Positions 26,550 to 35,907 of a DNA stretch of 64,000 nt are shown one piece after another. Where the stretch lies: NCBI GenBank assembly GCA_029719485.1, contig CP120722.1, positions 2,232,001 to 2,296,000 of the forward strand, written 5' to 3'. Each line of letters opens with the position of its first letter. Position 1 is the first letter of the stretch. The position numbers were made by a program, and so were the translations under genes. The notes under the pieces are model-generated. The model searched no databases. It was not told the DNA's origin and worked only from the letters and a program-made list of their open reading frames with translations. Source of the stretch: Kiritimatiellota bacterium B12222. GTDB taxonomy: Bacteria; Verrucomicrobiota; Kiritimatiellia; SS1-B-03-39; UBA6053.

Positions 26550-27109
26550 AGGTCTAGGAAGTTTTGCATGAGTGTCATGCCTTCCTGAGTGAGCACGGAT
26601 TCGGGATGAAACTGTACGCCAAAAACAGGAAGCTCTTTATGCGCGAGCCCCATAATTTCACCTTCTTCGGTCCATGCGGTCACCCGCAGACAATCGGGAA
26701 GGCTTGCTTTTTCCACGAGTAAGGAGTGGTAACGGGTGGCATCGAAGGGCTGGGGCATCTTTTTAAATACGCTGGTACCGTCGTGATGAATCGGAGAGGT
26801 TTTGCCGTGCATCAGGCGGTCGGCTCGAACGACTTTTCCACCGAAGGCATGTCCGATGGATTGATGTCCGAGGCAGACGCCAAAGAGGGGGAGTTTTCCC
26901 GCGAAATGTTGAATGACCTCGACACTGATGCCGGCTTCGGCAGGACTGCAGGGGCCGGGGCTGACCAAGATACGTTCGGGGTGTAAGGCCTCGATTCCGG
27001 CAATGTCAATTTCATCATTGCGTTCGACCCGTACCTCAGCACCTAAAATCCCTAAGTACTGAACCAAGTTATAGGTAAAGCTATCGTAGTTATCGATGAC
27101 TAAAATCAT
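26546..27109 (-). CDS. trpG: Anthranilate synthase component II (glutamine amidotransferase)
   Basis: The 187-residue class I amidotransferase opens [18 protein letters not shown] and has the oxyanion [11 protein letters not shown], the nucleophile GVCLGHQ (about residue 79), and the catalytic His and Glu in [15 protein letters not shown]. It supplies ammonia from glutamine to TrpE, and in some bacteria also to PabB. The ATGA overlap with trpE upstream and the Trp-codon attenuator in front of trpE argue for a tryptophan role. The remaining trp genes are not in the window. Confidence 0.93.
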   Translation of the reverse strand: MILVIDNYDSFTYNLVQYLGILGAEVRVERNDEIDIAGIEALHPERILVSPGPCSPAEAGISVEVIQHFAGKLPLFGVCLGHQSIGHAFGGKVVRADRLMHGKTSPIHHDGTSVFKKMPQPFDATRYHSLLVEKASLPDCLRVTAWTEEGEIMGLAHKELPVFGVQFHPESVLTQEGMTLMQNFLDL

Positions 27110-28614
27110 GCCTGTTCTCCGTTTTGATGTCCGCGCGCCAAAGAGAGTGCTTTGATCATCCCTTTGGCTTTATTGACCGTTTCTTCGAATTCGGTGGCGG
27201 GAACTGAATCCGCAACCAAGCCTGCGCCAGCCTGGACGTAGGTTTTGTTGCCTGCAAAAAAGCAGGTGCGAATGGTGATGCAACAGTCGAGATTACCATC
27301 GAACCCAAAATATCCCACGGCGCCTCCGTAAGGTCCCCGACGATCGGGTTCCAATTCGGCAATGATTTCCATGGCACGGATTTTAGGCGCTCCGCTTAAG
27401 GTACCCGCAGGAAAGGTGGCCCGCATGAGGTCGTAAGAGTTTTTCTCGGGTTGAAGTTTGCCACGGACATTAGAGACAATGTGCATGACGTGACTGTAGC
27501 GTTCGATGATCATGAACTCGTTGACTTCAACGGAGCCACATTCACAGACGCGTCCGATGTCGTTTCGGGCCAAATCAACCAGCATGACGTGTTCGGCCCG
27601 TTCTTTGGGATCGGCCAGCAGGTCTTGTTCGAGATAAAGATCTTCGGCTTCATCTTTACCCCGAATGCGGGTGCCGGCAATGGGGCGAATATCGATTTGT
27701 TGATCTTCATTGCGCACATGGACTTCGGGGGAAGATCCGGCCAGGGCCACATCGCCCAATTCTAAACAGAACATATAGGGGGAGGGATTGACGGAGCGCA
27801 AGGCGCGATAGACTTGCAGGGGATCGTCTTGACCTTCTACGGCGAAGCGTTGGGAGACAACGACTTGAATGATGTCGCCTGCGCGAATGTATTCGCGTGA
27901 CTTTTCAACGGCGGCTTCGAAGTCTTCGCGTTGGGTATTGGAGGTGAAGGGCAAATCCTGGGCGGGCACTTGGGCATCCAACATGCGTCGGGGCAGGGAC
28001 GTTTGCAACATTTCAGCCAATTGATCCAGACGGGAGAGCGCATCAGCGTAGGCGGCTTCTGCGTCATCTTCTACAAAGGCATTGGCCACCAATTTCATGG
28101 TATGGCGTACTTGGTCAAACAAAATGACGGTGTCGGCGATGAGGAAGACCATATCCGGAAAGTCCATGCCCGGGTTGGGGCTCAGGGGGACTTTATCGAA
28201 TTGGGCGACGGCATCATATCCGAGGAAGCCGACGGCACCGCCGGTGAAACGGGGGAGGCTAGCATCGGGTACGGGGTGATAGGCGGACATCAGATCTTCG
28301 AGGACGGCGAGGGGATCCACATTGTCGAACACGGTGACCTTGCCATCGGCATGGTATTCTGCGCGCCGGTCTTTCGCTTTTAAAATTCCCCGCGGCATAC
28401 CACCGAGCATGGAATAGCGGGCGATATTTTCGCCCCCTTCCACGGATTCGAGCAGGAAGGTGCAGGCTTGGGGGTCTTGGCTGCGAAGGGCGGTGCGCAA
28501 TTTTTCATACGCGGATACCGGAGTGTCTTGGTCGGCGAGGACTTCGCGTACCACGGGGATTAAATTTCCGTGTTGTGCGCGATCTAAAAAAGTAGGTAAA
28601 TCAGGAGAAATCAT
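27106..28614 (-). CDS. trpE: Anthranilate synthase component I
   Basis: The 502-residue chorismate-utilising enzyme has the TrpE feedback-site motif [18 protein letters not shown] near residue 54 (the LLES block binds tryptophan and separates TrpE from PabB). The C-terminal catalytic domain has [47 protein letters not shown], and the [36 protein letters not shown] end. It converts chorismate and ammonia to anthranilate. It is preceded by a leader peptide and attenuator (28652-28759), then overlaps trpG by 4 bp. No clear Shine-Dalgarno precedes the ATG. Confidence 0.95.
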   Translation of the reverse strand: MISPDLPTFLDRAQHGNLIPVVREVLADQDTPVSAYEKLRTALRSQDPQACTFLLESVEGGENIARYSMLGGMPRGILKAKDRRAEYHADGKVTVFDNVDPLAVLEDLMSAYHPVPDASLPRFTGGAVGFLGYDAVAQFDKVPLSPNPGMDFPDMVFLIADTVILFDQVRHTMKLVANAFVEDDAEAAYADALSRLDQLAEMLQTSLPRRMLDAQVPAQDLPFTSNTQREDFEAAVEKSREYIRAGDIIQVVVSQRFAVEGQDDPLQVYRALRSVNPSPYMFCLELGDVALAGSSPEVHVRNEDQQIDIRPIAGTRIRGKDEAEDLYLEQDLLADPKERAEHVMLVDLARNDIGRVCECGSVEVNEFMIIERYSHVMHIVSNVRGKLQPEKNSYDLMRATFPAGTLSGAPKIRAMEIIAELEPDRRGPYGGAVGYFGFDGNLDCCITIRTCFFAGNKTYVQAGAGLVADSVPATEFEETVNKAKGMIKALSLARGHQNGEQA

Positions 28615-28651
28615 AAGAAGTGTTAAATAAGAAAATTGAAAAAATTAAAAC

Positions 28652-28681
28652 AAAAAACCCGGAATGCCAAGGCACACCGGG
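28652..28681 (-). terminator. Attenuator terminator of the trp operon
   Basis: In the transcribed (minus) direction CCCGG and CCGGG form the lower stem and TGCC/GGCA the upper stem, followed directly by six T (28652-28657). It lies 37 bp before the trpE start and 25 bp after the leader peptide stop. Its 5' arm CCCGGT (28676-28681) is also complementary to ACCGGG inside the leader frame (28722-28727), so the terminator and antiterminator exclude each other. Confidence 0.75.
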
Positions 28682-28705
28682 GTCAATCGAGCGGCGGTGA
28701 AAGTT

Positions 28706-28759
28706 TCACCATCGTTCGGAACCCGGTCCTGAAATTCGCCAGCATTTTTTCAAATTCAT
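28706..28759 (-). CDS. trpL: trp operon leader peptide (attenuation)
   Basis: A 17-codon frame MNLKKCWRISGPGSERW stop lies between the lysA stop and trpE. It contains two UGG Trp codons, at positions 7 and 17, the second directly before the UGA stop. Downstream is a rho-independent terminator. A leader segment (ACCGGG, 28722-28727) can pair with that terminator's 5' arm. A GGTGAAA/TTTCACC hairpin (28696-28710) overlaps the stop codon. Stalling at Trp-7 in low tryptophan should leave ACCGGG free to form the antiterminator; completing translation should mask it and allow termination. No Shine-Dalgarno is evident, and the candidate promoter would start transcription about at this ATG. Confidence 0.7.
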   Translation of the reverse strand: MNLKKCWRISGPGSERW

Positions 28760-28765
28760 GAGGGG

Positions 28766-28794
28766 TTGTTAATTGATTTCATGGCTTTTGACAA
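28766..28794 (-). promoter_or_regulatory. trp: Candidate promoter for trpL-trpE-trpG
   Basis: On the minus strand TTGTCA (28789-28794) is followed after 17 bases by TAACAA (28766-28771). Transcription would begin near 28759, at or just before the leader-peptide ATG, suggesting a leaderless or very short 5' end. It is immediately downstream of the lysA stop codon. Confidence 0.45.
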
Positions 28795-28801
28795 GTCCGA
28801 A

Positions 28802-30058
28802 TTAAATTTCCCGTTCCCAGAGGCTTTCAATGGGTTGGGGTTTCCGGATCATTTTGTAGTTTCCATCCTGTTGAACCAACACTTCGGGAGAAGTGGGGAA
28901 GGAGTTATAATTGTGGGTGCACATGGCGGAGCAGTAGGCGCCAGTGCCTTCGATGACGAGGTAGTCATTGATTTCAGCTTGATGCACTCGCCGTGGTTGT
29001 AAGGCTTCGGGATCACCGACGGCGGGGGTGAGGATGTCACCTGACTCGCAGCAATGCCCGACAATGATGGCTTCATGGGTGTCGACAAGATCTTGATCGC
29101 GACCCACGACAATCAGCGGATGTTGGGCGCCGTACAGGCTGGGACGCAGGACGTCGGTCATGCCGGTGTCTAGTCGATAAAAGGTATAGCCGGCTTCGCC
29201 GGTATTTACTTTGTCTTGGATGCGACTGATGATGGCACCCGCATTGGCAACCAAATAGGTGCCGGGTTCAATTTCGAGATGTAACTCCCGTCCGGTTTCG
29301 GTGGCGAAGGCTTTGAGCGCATCACGAATCGGGGCACCAATTTCCTGGAGATCTGTGCTTTGTTCGGAGGCCATGCGGCCTACTTTGAATCCGCCACCCA
29401 AATCGAGGGTGTGAACATCGGGGAATTTACGCACCAGTTCTAAATTGAGTCCGGCAACGCGTTGCCACACCGCGGGATCACTGCCACTGCCGATATGACT
29501 ATGAATGCGTACGCATTTGAGTTGATACTGCTCCAGCAAAGTCATGGCTTCGTCAGCTTGTTCATGCCAAATGCCGAAAGAGCTGGCGGGTCCACCCACA
29601 TTGGTGCGGTTCGTGCCACCGGATCCTAGACCGGGATTAAAACGCACCCCGATTTCGCGTCCGGGACGCAATTCGCCGGTTTGGCGGATTTGATTTAAGC
29701 TGGTGGCGTTGAAGACAATGCCGAGGTCGAGAAGTTCGCCGAGGTTGGCGGGGAGTTCTTGGGCGCTTAAAGAAATATGAGAGGCGGGGATACCGGCGGC
29801 CATGGCGCGTTGTACTTCCCAGCCTGAACTGGCATCGATATGGAGACCCATGTTCGAAAAGATGGAAAGCACATTGCGGTTGGGGCAGGCTTTCATGGCA
29901 AAACGTACGGTAAGTCCGAAAGCGTGAGGGAAGGCCAAGGTTTCTTTGGCGCGTTGGCAAAGGAGGTCTTCACTATAGACGTAATGAGGGGTGCCAAACT
30001 CTGAGGCGAGTTGACGGACTTGATCCGGGGAAAGGAAGCGTAAGTTTTCGAGGTTCAT
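28802..30058 (-). CDS. lysA: Diaminopimelate decarboxylase
   Basis: The 418-residue fold-type III PLP enzyme has the Schiff-base lysine in VRFAMKACPN (about residue 55), the HIGSG loop after a conserved strand (RIHSHIGSGS), the glycine-rich phosphate site LDLGGGFKVGR, the cross-subunit active-site Cys in GHCCESGD, and the C-terminal GAYCSAMCTHNYNSFP. It decarboxylates meso-diaminopimelate to lysine. A carboxynorspermidine decarboxylase or other group III decarboxylase is possible but the CESGD and GAY motifs fit LysA. It is divergent from the HAD gene and lies just upstream of the trp leader on the same strand. Confidence 0.88.
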   Translation of the reverse strand: MNLENLRFLSPDQVRQLASEFGTPHYVYSEDLLCQRAKETLAFPHAFGLTVRFAMKACPNRNVLSIFSNMGLHIDASSGWEVQRAMAAGIPASHISLSAQELPANLGELLDLGIVFNATSLNQIRQTGELRPGREIGVRFNPGLGSGGTNRTNVGGPASSFGIWHEQADEAMTLLEQYQLKCVRIHSHIGSGSDPAVWQRVAGLNLELVRKFPDVHTLDLGGGFKVGRMASEQSTDLQEIGAPIRDALKAFATETGRELHLEIEPGTYLVANAGAIISRIQDKVNTGEAGYTFYRLDTGMTDVLRPSLYGAQHPLIVVGRDQDLVDTHEAIIVGHCCESGDILTPAVGDPEALQPRRVHQAEINDYLVIEGTGAYCSAMCTHNYNSFPTSPEVLVQQDGNYKMIRKPQPIESLWEREI

Positions 30059-30128
30059 AATGGTGTTTGGTCAATATTTTTGGTCTAAGGTTGATTTAGT
30101 CGTAAAATCCTCTGAGGAAAGCAGGAAT

Positions 30129-30797
30129 ATGGAAAAGTTTACACACAAACTAGAATCAGTCATTTTTGATATGGATGGAACGCTTATCGATACGGAACGT
30201 ATTGGGGCGGCTTCTTGGGATCATGCCGGAGAAGAAACGGGCTTATTTGTATCCGAAGAGGTGAAGCGGCGGATGGTGGGGCGGAATATGCAGGACATCA
30301 CGGCCATGGTTCAGGCGGACTTGCCGGAACAGGATGTGACTTTGTTGCTGGAGCGAGCGAACTTTCATTATCATCGATTGGTCACAGAAAAGCCCCCTCC
30401 CATCAAACCCGGAGCGAGAGCGCTGTTGGAGTGGTTGTTAGGGCAGGGGGTTCCCATGGCCTTGGCGACCTCGAGTCGTATCGCACAGGCGCATGATAAA
30501 TTAGCGAGGACAGGATTGGATCATTTTTTTACCTTCATGATTGCAGGGGATCAAATTGACCGCGGTAAACCCGAACCAGAAATTTTTGAACGGGCGGCTG
30601 AAGGCTTGGGGTGTGAGATCACGCGTTCGGCGGTGTTTGAAGATTCGGCTCCGGGGATTGAGGCGGCGCAACGCGCGGGAGCCTATGCGGTGTTGGTACC
30701 CGAATTTTTTCCGGTTGATCCGGGAATGGCGATGTTTGCGGATGAAATTTTAAAAGATTTGACAGAGGCGCAGGCGCTTTTAGCTTCACGCTTTTAA
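30129..30797 (+). CDS. HAD-superfamily sugar-phosphatase/phosphoglucomutase-like hydrolase
   Basis: The start at 30129 is preferred over 30060 because of a GAGGAAAGCAGGA region just upstream and because homology begins shortly after. The 222-residue protein has motif I FDMDGTLIDTE (nucleophile Asp), motif II in LATSSR, the motif III lysine in DRGKPEPEIFERAAEGLG, and the motif IV acidic pair in FEDSAPGIEAAQRAG. The cap is of the helical beta-phosphoglucomutase/GPH type. The substrate is probably a small phosphorylated metabolite and cannot be named. It is divergent from lysA across 70 bp. Confidence 0.88.
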   Translation: MEKFTHKLESVIFDMDGTLIDTERIGAASWDHAGEETGLFVSEEVKRRMVGRNMQDITAMVQADLPEQDVTLLLERANFHYHRLVTEKPPPIKPGARALLEWLLGQGVPMALATSSRIAQAHDKLARTGLDHFFTFMIAGDQIDRGKPEPEIFERAAEGLGCEITRSAVFEDSAPGIEAAQRAGAYAVLVPEFFPVDPGMAMFADEILKDLTEAQALLASRF

Positions 30798-30919
30798 GGA
30801 GAGTTTATTCCGTAGGCTCCCTTTGTGAAGTGGGTGGGCTCTCTGGCCTGGTCTTAGGAACTTAAAGCTCTTGATACATTGCCCTTGCACCTCGGCATGG
30901 TTGTCTTTAAAAGACTGTT

Positions 30920-33520
30920 ATGAAAAGAATTCCAAAATTTTTGCGTATTTTGATCCCCATTTTACTCGTAGTGGGTGTGTTGGCCTTGCTGATCAATACT
31001 GTGGTGGTCGATTTCTTAGTGAAGATGTTCTGGTACGATTCCGTGGGGTATCTGGAATTCATGTTCTTAAAAATGGGGTACAAATACATTGTTCTGGTGG
31101 GGGTTACCTTATTTTTCTTTGTGATTTTGTTTCTGAATTTTTGGGTGGCGTCCCGTTATCTCGGGGTCACCAAGTTCCACAAAGAATCTAAAGTTAAACA
31201 AGTAATTCAAGGCTTTCGTAGTGGATCTATGAAAGTCTATACGCCGGTGGCGCTGTTGCTGGCGATTCCTTTGGCGCTCCCTATTTTCCGTGAATGGGAA
31301 AACTTTTTATTGTTTTTTTATGCGCCGAATACGGGAAATGCAGACGCATTGTTTGGCTTGGATGTTACCTTTTATTTGTTTGCCTTGCCCATTATCAAGT
31401 TGGTGTATGGTCGTTTGTTGATTTGTTTGTTCCTGATGTTGTTAGGATTGGTCATTTTATATGCGGCAGAGTTGAAGGTTTTATCCAAAGATGGGCAAAG
31501 GCTCTACCACGGGGCGAAAATGCATTTGTCCATTGTGGTGATGTTTATTTTTATCGCCTTGGCTACGGGCTACGGCATTGAAGCGTTGATGCTGCAGTAT
31601 ACGACGAAGAATATGGATTTGTTCTATGGTCCCGGGTTTACGGAGTTTTATGTGCAGTTGCCGTTGATCGGACTGGCTGCGTTTATGATGTTGCCCTTGG
31701 CGTTTTCGATTATTGCGCTGATTTTCCGCCAAAAAGGCTTCAAAGTGGTGGTGGTTTTCTTGGTCTTGGCCGTGACCGCACATTTTTTCAAAGGGATTGA
31801 TCCCTTGTTTGCCTCTGTCAACCGTGTGATTGTAAAACCGAATGAGTTGGCAAAGCAAAGTCCCTTTATCAAGCAAACGATCGACTCTACGCTGACGGCA
31901 TATCAATTGAAAAATGTCACTAAGCGCATTTACGAACAAAAAGATGTTAACGAGCCCTTTGAGGCGAATTCGGGCTATGAGCAATTGGAAAATGTGCCCT
32001 TATGGGACAATGAATTGCTGATGGATGTTTATCAGCAATTACAGGCCATGCGTCCTTATTATCAGTTTACCGGTGTGGATGCTGCCCGGTATATGATTGA
32101 AGGGGATTTGCATCAGGTTTACTTGTCTGGCCGTGAAATCACTACCAGTTTATTGCCTGATGGAGCACAGAACTGGATCAATCAACGTTTAAAATATACG
32201 CATGGCTATGGCTTGGTGATGACGCCCGCAGCCCAAGTGGGGGAAGAGCAGGTGAGCTGGTTTATCAGCAATATGCCGCCTGAATCCAAGGTGGGCTTTG
32301 AGGTGAATCGTCCGAGTATTTATTATGGATTAGCCGATCTGGAGTATGTGATTGCGCCGAATAAGAGTCGGGAGTTCCATTATCCGGGTGGTGAAGATGG
32401 GGTCTCCGTTTCCAATGATTATGAAGGGACGGGTGGGGTCTTAATTTCGAATTTATTCAAGAAGGCGTTGTTTGCGCTTTATTTCCAAGATTGGAATGTG
32501 CTTTTAACCAATCAAACCTTGCCGACCAGTCGTATTCATTTCCTCCGCAATGTGGTGGATCGCATTGAAGAGCTTACTCCCTTTTTACAGTTGGATGACA
32601 ATCCCTATTTGGTGGTAACACCCGATCGTCTGTACTGGATTGTCGATGCATATACGACCAGTGTGTGGTATCCCAATTCACAACCTTTTCAAGAGGACCT
32701 GAATTACATCCGCAATTCGGTTAAAATTGTAGTAGACGCCTATGAAGGATCGGTTGAATACTATTTGTCAGATCCTACCGATCCGATTGCCTTGGCGTAT
32801 CAGAGGATGTATCCCAAATTGATCAAATCTCTTGATGACATGCCGAAGGAACTGCGGGCTCAAATTCGTTACCCTCGTAACTTGTTTGATATTCAAATGC
32901 GCATGTATGCCGTGTATCATCAGGAAAATCCGGAGACTTATTACCAGAGTGAAGATGAGCTGCAGTTTGCTGAGATTTCGCATCAGGACTCGCTGATTAA
33001 AATGCGTCCGTATTACATTACCTTGGACTTAATCGAACCCGGGAAACGCGAATTTTTACTGCTGACACCATTGTTGCCGATTAACCGTGATAACTTGCGT
33101 GCCCTTGGGGTGGTTCGGTCGAATGCGGAGCATTATGGTGAGATTGTGTTCTACACCTTCCCCAAAGGGAGCCAGGTGTATGGTCCGCCTCAAATCAATG
33201 CCTTGATCGATCAGAATACAGATATTGCGCAAAGCATCACGCTTTGGAATCAGCAGGGGTCTGAAGTGAAACGGGGTAAAATGATTATTATCCCCATTGA
33301 TAAACGTATTATTTACATTCAGCCCTTTTACATGGAAGCGAGTGTATCGCCCCGTATTCCTCAGTTGAAACGGGTGATTGTGAGTACAGAAGGTGAAGTA
33401 GTTATGGATATTTCGGTTGAAAAAGCCTTACAACAGTTGTTGAAGAAAGTGAGTAAAAACCGTGATCCTTTAGCGGATGATGGGGAGTTTGTTCCCGTAA
33501 CTCAACCTGTTGTGAACTAG
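30920..33520 (+). CDS. UPF0182 family membrane protein
   Basis: The 866-residue protein has about seven membrane helices in the first 310 residues (for example LRILIPILLVVGVLALLINTVVVDFLVKMFWYDSVGY, the family's opening) and then a large extracytoplasmic domain. Conserved stretches include NPYLVVTPDRLYWIVDAYTTS, and MRPYYITLDLIEPGKREFLLLTPLLPINRDNL near the end. The family is widespread in actinobacteria, cyanobacteria and scattered others, and its function is unknown. The stop is 4 bp before mnmA, so the two are probably co-transcribed. Confidence 0.9.
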   Translation: MKRIPKFLRILIPILLVVGVLALLINTVVVDFLVKMFWYDSVGYLEFMFLKMGYKYIVLVGVTLFFFVILFLNFWVASRYLGVTKFHKESKVKQVIQGFRSGSMKVYTPVALLLAIPLALPIFREWENFLLFFYAPNTGNADALFGLDVTFYLFALPIIKLVYGRLLICLFLMLLGLVILYAAELKVLSKDGQRLYHGAKMHLSIVVMFIFIALATGYGIEALMLQYTTKNMDLFYGPGFTEFYVQLPLIGLAAFMMLPLAFSIIALIFRQKGFKVVVVFLVLAVTAHFFKGIDPLFASVNRVIVKPNELAKQSPFIKQTIDSTLTAYQLKNVTKRIYEQKDVNEPFEANSGYEQLENVPLWDNELLMDVYQQLQAMRPYYQFTGVDAARYMIEGDLHQVYLSGREITTSLLPDGAQNWINQRLKYTHGYGLVMTPAAQVGEEQVSWFISNMPPESKVGFEVNRPSIYYGLADLEYVIAPNKSREFHYPGGEDGVSVSNDYEGTGGVLISNLFKKALFALYFQDWNVLLTNQTLPTSRIHFLRNVVDRIEELTPFLQLDDNPYLVVTPDRLYWIVDAYTTSVWYPNSQPFQEDLNYIRNSVKIVVDAYEGSVEYYLSDPTDPIALAYQRMYPKLIKSLDDMPKELRAQIRYPRNLFDIQMRMYAVYHQENPETYYQSEDELQFAEISHQDSLIKMRPYYITLDLIEPGKREFLLLTPLLPINRDNLRALGVVRSNAEHYGEIVFYTFPKGSQVYGPPQINALIDQNTDIAQSITLWNQQGSEVKRGKMIIIPIDKRIIYIQPFYMEASVSPRIPQLKRVIVSTEGEVVMDISVEKALQQLLKKVSKNRDPLADDGEFVPVTQPVVN

Positions 33521-33524
33521 AGCC

Positions 33525-34613
33525 ATGTCGAAAAAGAAGATCATGGTAGCGCTCTCCGGAGGCGTGGATAGTTCTGTTGCCGCAGCTTTGCTGTTGGAAC
33601 AGGGCTACGATGTCTCTGCGGCTTACATGAAAAACTGGATTAATGAGGATGATATCCTTGGAGATTGTCCTTGGCAGCAAGATGTAGAAGATGCCACTGC
33701 GGTGGCGGAGACCTTGGGGATTCCATTCGAAGTGGTCAATCTCATGGACGCGTATAAATCCCGCATTGTGGATTATTTATTGAAGGGCTACGAAGAGGGG
33801 ATTACGCCGAATCCGGATGTGATGTGTAACCGGGAGATTAAGTTTGGGGTGTTTCGCGAATGGGCCTTGGGGAAGGGATTTGATACTGTAGCGACCGGGC
33901 ATTATGCGCGCAGTCGGGTAAACGCATCCGGGAAACGTGAAATTTTGATGGGCTTGGATCCCAACAAAGATCAAACCTACTTTTTGGCGATGATGAAGCC
34001 GGATCAAGTACAAGCGGCCCGCTTTCCTATTGGTGATCTGTTGAAACCTGATGTCCGTGCGGTTGCCGAACGGTTTGGGTTGTCTACGGCCACCAAAAAG
34101 GACAGTCAGGGAATTTGTTTTATTGGACAAATTAAAATGTCTGACTTTTTATCGGCGTATTTACCGGATGAACCGGGGAATATTGTCTCTCAGGATGGCA
34201 AAGTTTTGGGGACCCATCGTGGATTGCATTTTTATACGTTGGGACAACGTAAAGGCATTGGGGTGGCGTCTAACACTTACAAGAAAAGCTATGTGGTGGT
34301 GGAGAAACGCAAAGAGACCCGTGAGTTGGTGATCGCATTTGATGAGCGGGATACACCGCATTTGTATTCTACGAGTTGTGAAATTCGTGAGCTTTCTTTT
34401 ACGGGTGAGCCGATTGTAGAGGCCTGCGAAATTCAAGCGAGGCCTCGTTATCGTGCACAGTCAGAAGCCATCACGTATACGCCTTTGGCAGAGGGAGTGG
34501 CGCGAATTGAATGGCACCAGCCTCAACGGGCGATTGCGAAGGGACAGATCTGCGCACTGTACGATGGTGAAGTGCTGTTAGGCGGCGGGATTTATACCGA
34601 GATTTGGGATTAA
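33525..34613 (+). CDS. mnmA: tRNA-specific 2-thiouridylase MnmA
   Basis: The 362-residue protein has the PP-loop SGGVDSSVAAALL at residues 10-22, the MCNREIKFG segment with the first catalytic Cys (about residue 103), TGHYAR, DQTYFLA, the second Cys in SQGICFIGQ (about 197), and the C-terminal beta-barrel ending with GEVLLGGGIY. It installs the 2-thio group on U34 of tRNAs for Lys, Glu and Gln, using sulfur relayed from cysteine desulfurase. It follows the UPF0182 gene by 4 bp. A 9-bp hairpin lies 31 bp after its stop. Confidence 0.96.
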   Translation: MSKKKIMVALSGGVDSSVAAALLLEQGYDVSAAYMKNWINEDDILGDCPWQQDVEDATAVAETLGIPFEVVNLMDAYKSRIVDYLLKGYEEGITPNPDVMCNREIKFGVFREWALGKGFDTVATGHYARSRVNASGKREILMGLDPNKDQTYFLAMMKPDQVQAARFPIGDLLKPDVRAVAERFGLSTATKKDSQGICFIGQIKMSDFLSAYLPDEPGNIVSQDGKVLGTHRGLHFYTLGQRKGIGVASNTYKKSYVVVEKRKETRELVIAFDERDTPHLYSTSCEIRELSFTGEPIVEACEIQARPRYRAQSEAITYTPLAEGVARIEWHQPQRAIAKGQICALYDGEVLLGGGIYTEIWD

Positions 34614-34644
34614 GCGCGGGGCGAGGCCCTCACAACCCAAACTT

Positions 34645-34665
34645 CAGAACGGCGTCGCCGTTCTG
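34645..34665. terminator. Hairpin terminator between mnmA and the SGNH hydrolase gene
   Basis: CAGAACGGC/GCCGTTCTG form a perfect 9-bp stem with a GTC loop, followed by the mixed T/G tract TTTGTGTT. It is placed between the 3' ends of two convergent genes. The weak T-run makes terminator function likely but not certain. Confidence 0.55.
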
Positions 34666-34701
34666 TTTGTGTTGCTCAGGATCCTGGCGCAGAGGGTGTG
34701 A

Positions 34702-35334
34702 TTACTTGAGCAGAGGCTCCATCAGCTTCAACCATTCACTGGCAATGAGGTAATGGCCTGCGGGGGTGGGGTGAACGCCATCTGCAGCCCAGAACTCAGC
34801 ATCCAAGTGGGTGATGGCTTCGTCTAAAATTTCTTGAAGCGGGAGAAAGCGGGTGCCGTATTCGTTGGCCAAGGTTCGGATGACCGAGGCTTTGGCATCT
34901 AGATCTTCTTCACGCCAATGGGATTTGGTGCCGATGGGTACATCGAGTACGAAGGGTTGAATGAGAATACTGCTGGCAGGTTTTGCAGGAGTGCCTTCGA
35001 AAGTCAGGTCTAATAATTGACGGGTATCGGCTTCGAAAGCTTCGGTAGGGGTGAGGTCGTTGGCGTCATATCTCCGCCAGGTGTCATTGACGCCGATATA
35101 GAGTGAAAAGATGTCGGCTTGATTGTCTATGCAGCGTTCTTGCCAATGTTGGCGTAAATCCTTGGCGCGGTCACCTGAAACGCCACGATTGATGCAGGTA
35201 TAGGTGTCGCCAAAACGTTGGCAGAGGGCGGCTTGGATGATGGAAACGTAGCCCACTCCGATGTTTGAGGGAATGTCACGTTTGCGTTGGCAGTCGGTAA
35301 TGCTATCGCCGAGGAAAATAATCTTTTGTTTCAT
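34702..35334 (-). CDS. SGNH/GDSL-family hydrolase
   Basis: The 210-residue protein shows the SGNH blocks in order: IIFLGDSITDCQ (block I, nucleophile Ser in GDSIT), NRGVSGDRAKDL (block II Gly), SLYIGVNDTWRR (block III Asn), and WAADGVHPTPAGH (block V with catalytic Asp and His). There is no signal peptide, so it acts in the cytoplasm. Such enzymes deacylate or deacetylate esters, often on carbohydrates; the substrate is not evident. It follows the FMN reductase gene by 7 bp on the same strand. Confidence 0.9.
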   Translation of the reverse strand: MKQKIIFLGDSITDCQRKRDIPSNIGVGYVSIIQAALCQRFGDTYTCINRGVSGDRAKDLRQHWQERCIDNQADIFSLYIGVNDTWRRYDANDLTPTEAFEADTRQLLDLTFEGTPAKPASSILIQPFVLDVPIGTKSHWREEDLDAKASVIRTLANEYGTRFLPLQEILDEAITHLDAEFWAADGVHPTPAGHYLIASEWLKLMEPLLK

Positions 35335-35341
35335 GAAAGGA

Positions 35342-35905
35342 TCAAAGCGTTAAGTGAAGTAGGGCGGAAAGGGTTGCGTGCAAACGACGGCCTTGTTGGC
35401 CGGTCGCAAAGTTTTCATCAGCAAACAAATCGATGGTGGCACCACCAACGCCGGTCATTGTCGGAACAACGGTCACACCCATGTTTTGGAGTTTGCTGCG
35501 TAAAAAGGATAAACTGCGGAGGCCTCCCATGGGGCCGGGAGTTGCGGCGATCAATCCCGCGGTTTTGCCTTTAAATGCCCGCATTGGAATTTCATCAGGC
35601 TGTTCTGCCCGAGAAGCCCAATCGAGGGCGTTTAGCAATAAAGGGGTGGGGAAGGAGTTATATTCCGGGCTGGCAATGAGAAAGCCATCGGCTTCTTGCA
35701 TGGCTTCTTTGAGGGCTTTTGCGCCTTCGGGTAAGCCCTGGGTTTGTTCCAGATCCCCATCATAGAGCGGAAGGTTTAAGGCTTTCAAATCGATCACTTC
35801 CACGCTCGCCCCTAATTCAGCCGCCATGCTGACGGCCTTTTGGAGGAGTTGTGCATTCAGAGAATTTTCGCGCGAAGATCCTGAGAAGGCTAAAATCGTT
35901 TTCAT
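35342..35905 (-). CDS. NADPH-dependent FMN reductase family protein
   Basis: The 187-residue flavodoxin-like protein has an N-terminal phosphate-binding loop (ILAFSGSSRENSLNAQLL), the DGFLIASPEYNSFPTPLLLNALDWASR block (the family's 'SPEYN' FMN and active-site contact), and LIAATPGPMGGLRSLSFLR. Members reduce FMN, quinones, azo compounds or chromate with NAD(P)H. It lies 2 bp after the response-regulator gene and 7 bp before the SGNH hydrolase gene, forming a small co-directional set. Confidence 0.9.
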   Translation of the reverse strand: MKTILAFSGSSRENSLNAQLLQKAVSMAAELGASVEVIDLKALNLPLYDGDLEQTQGLPEGAKALKEAMQEADGFLIASPEYNSFPTPLLLNALDWASRAEQPDEIPMRAFKGKTAGLIAATPGPMGGLRSLSFLRSKLQNMGVTVVPTMTGVGGATIDLFADENFATGQQGRRLHATLSALLHLTL

Positions 35906-35907
35906 GC

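Noticed and set aside
27106..28614. PabB (aminodeoxychorismate synthase) instead of TrpE
   Set aside because: The LLES feedback motif, the coupled trpG and the Trp-codon leader favour TrpE.
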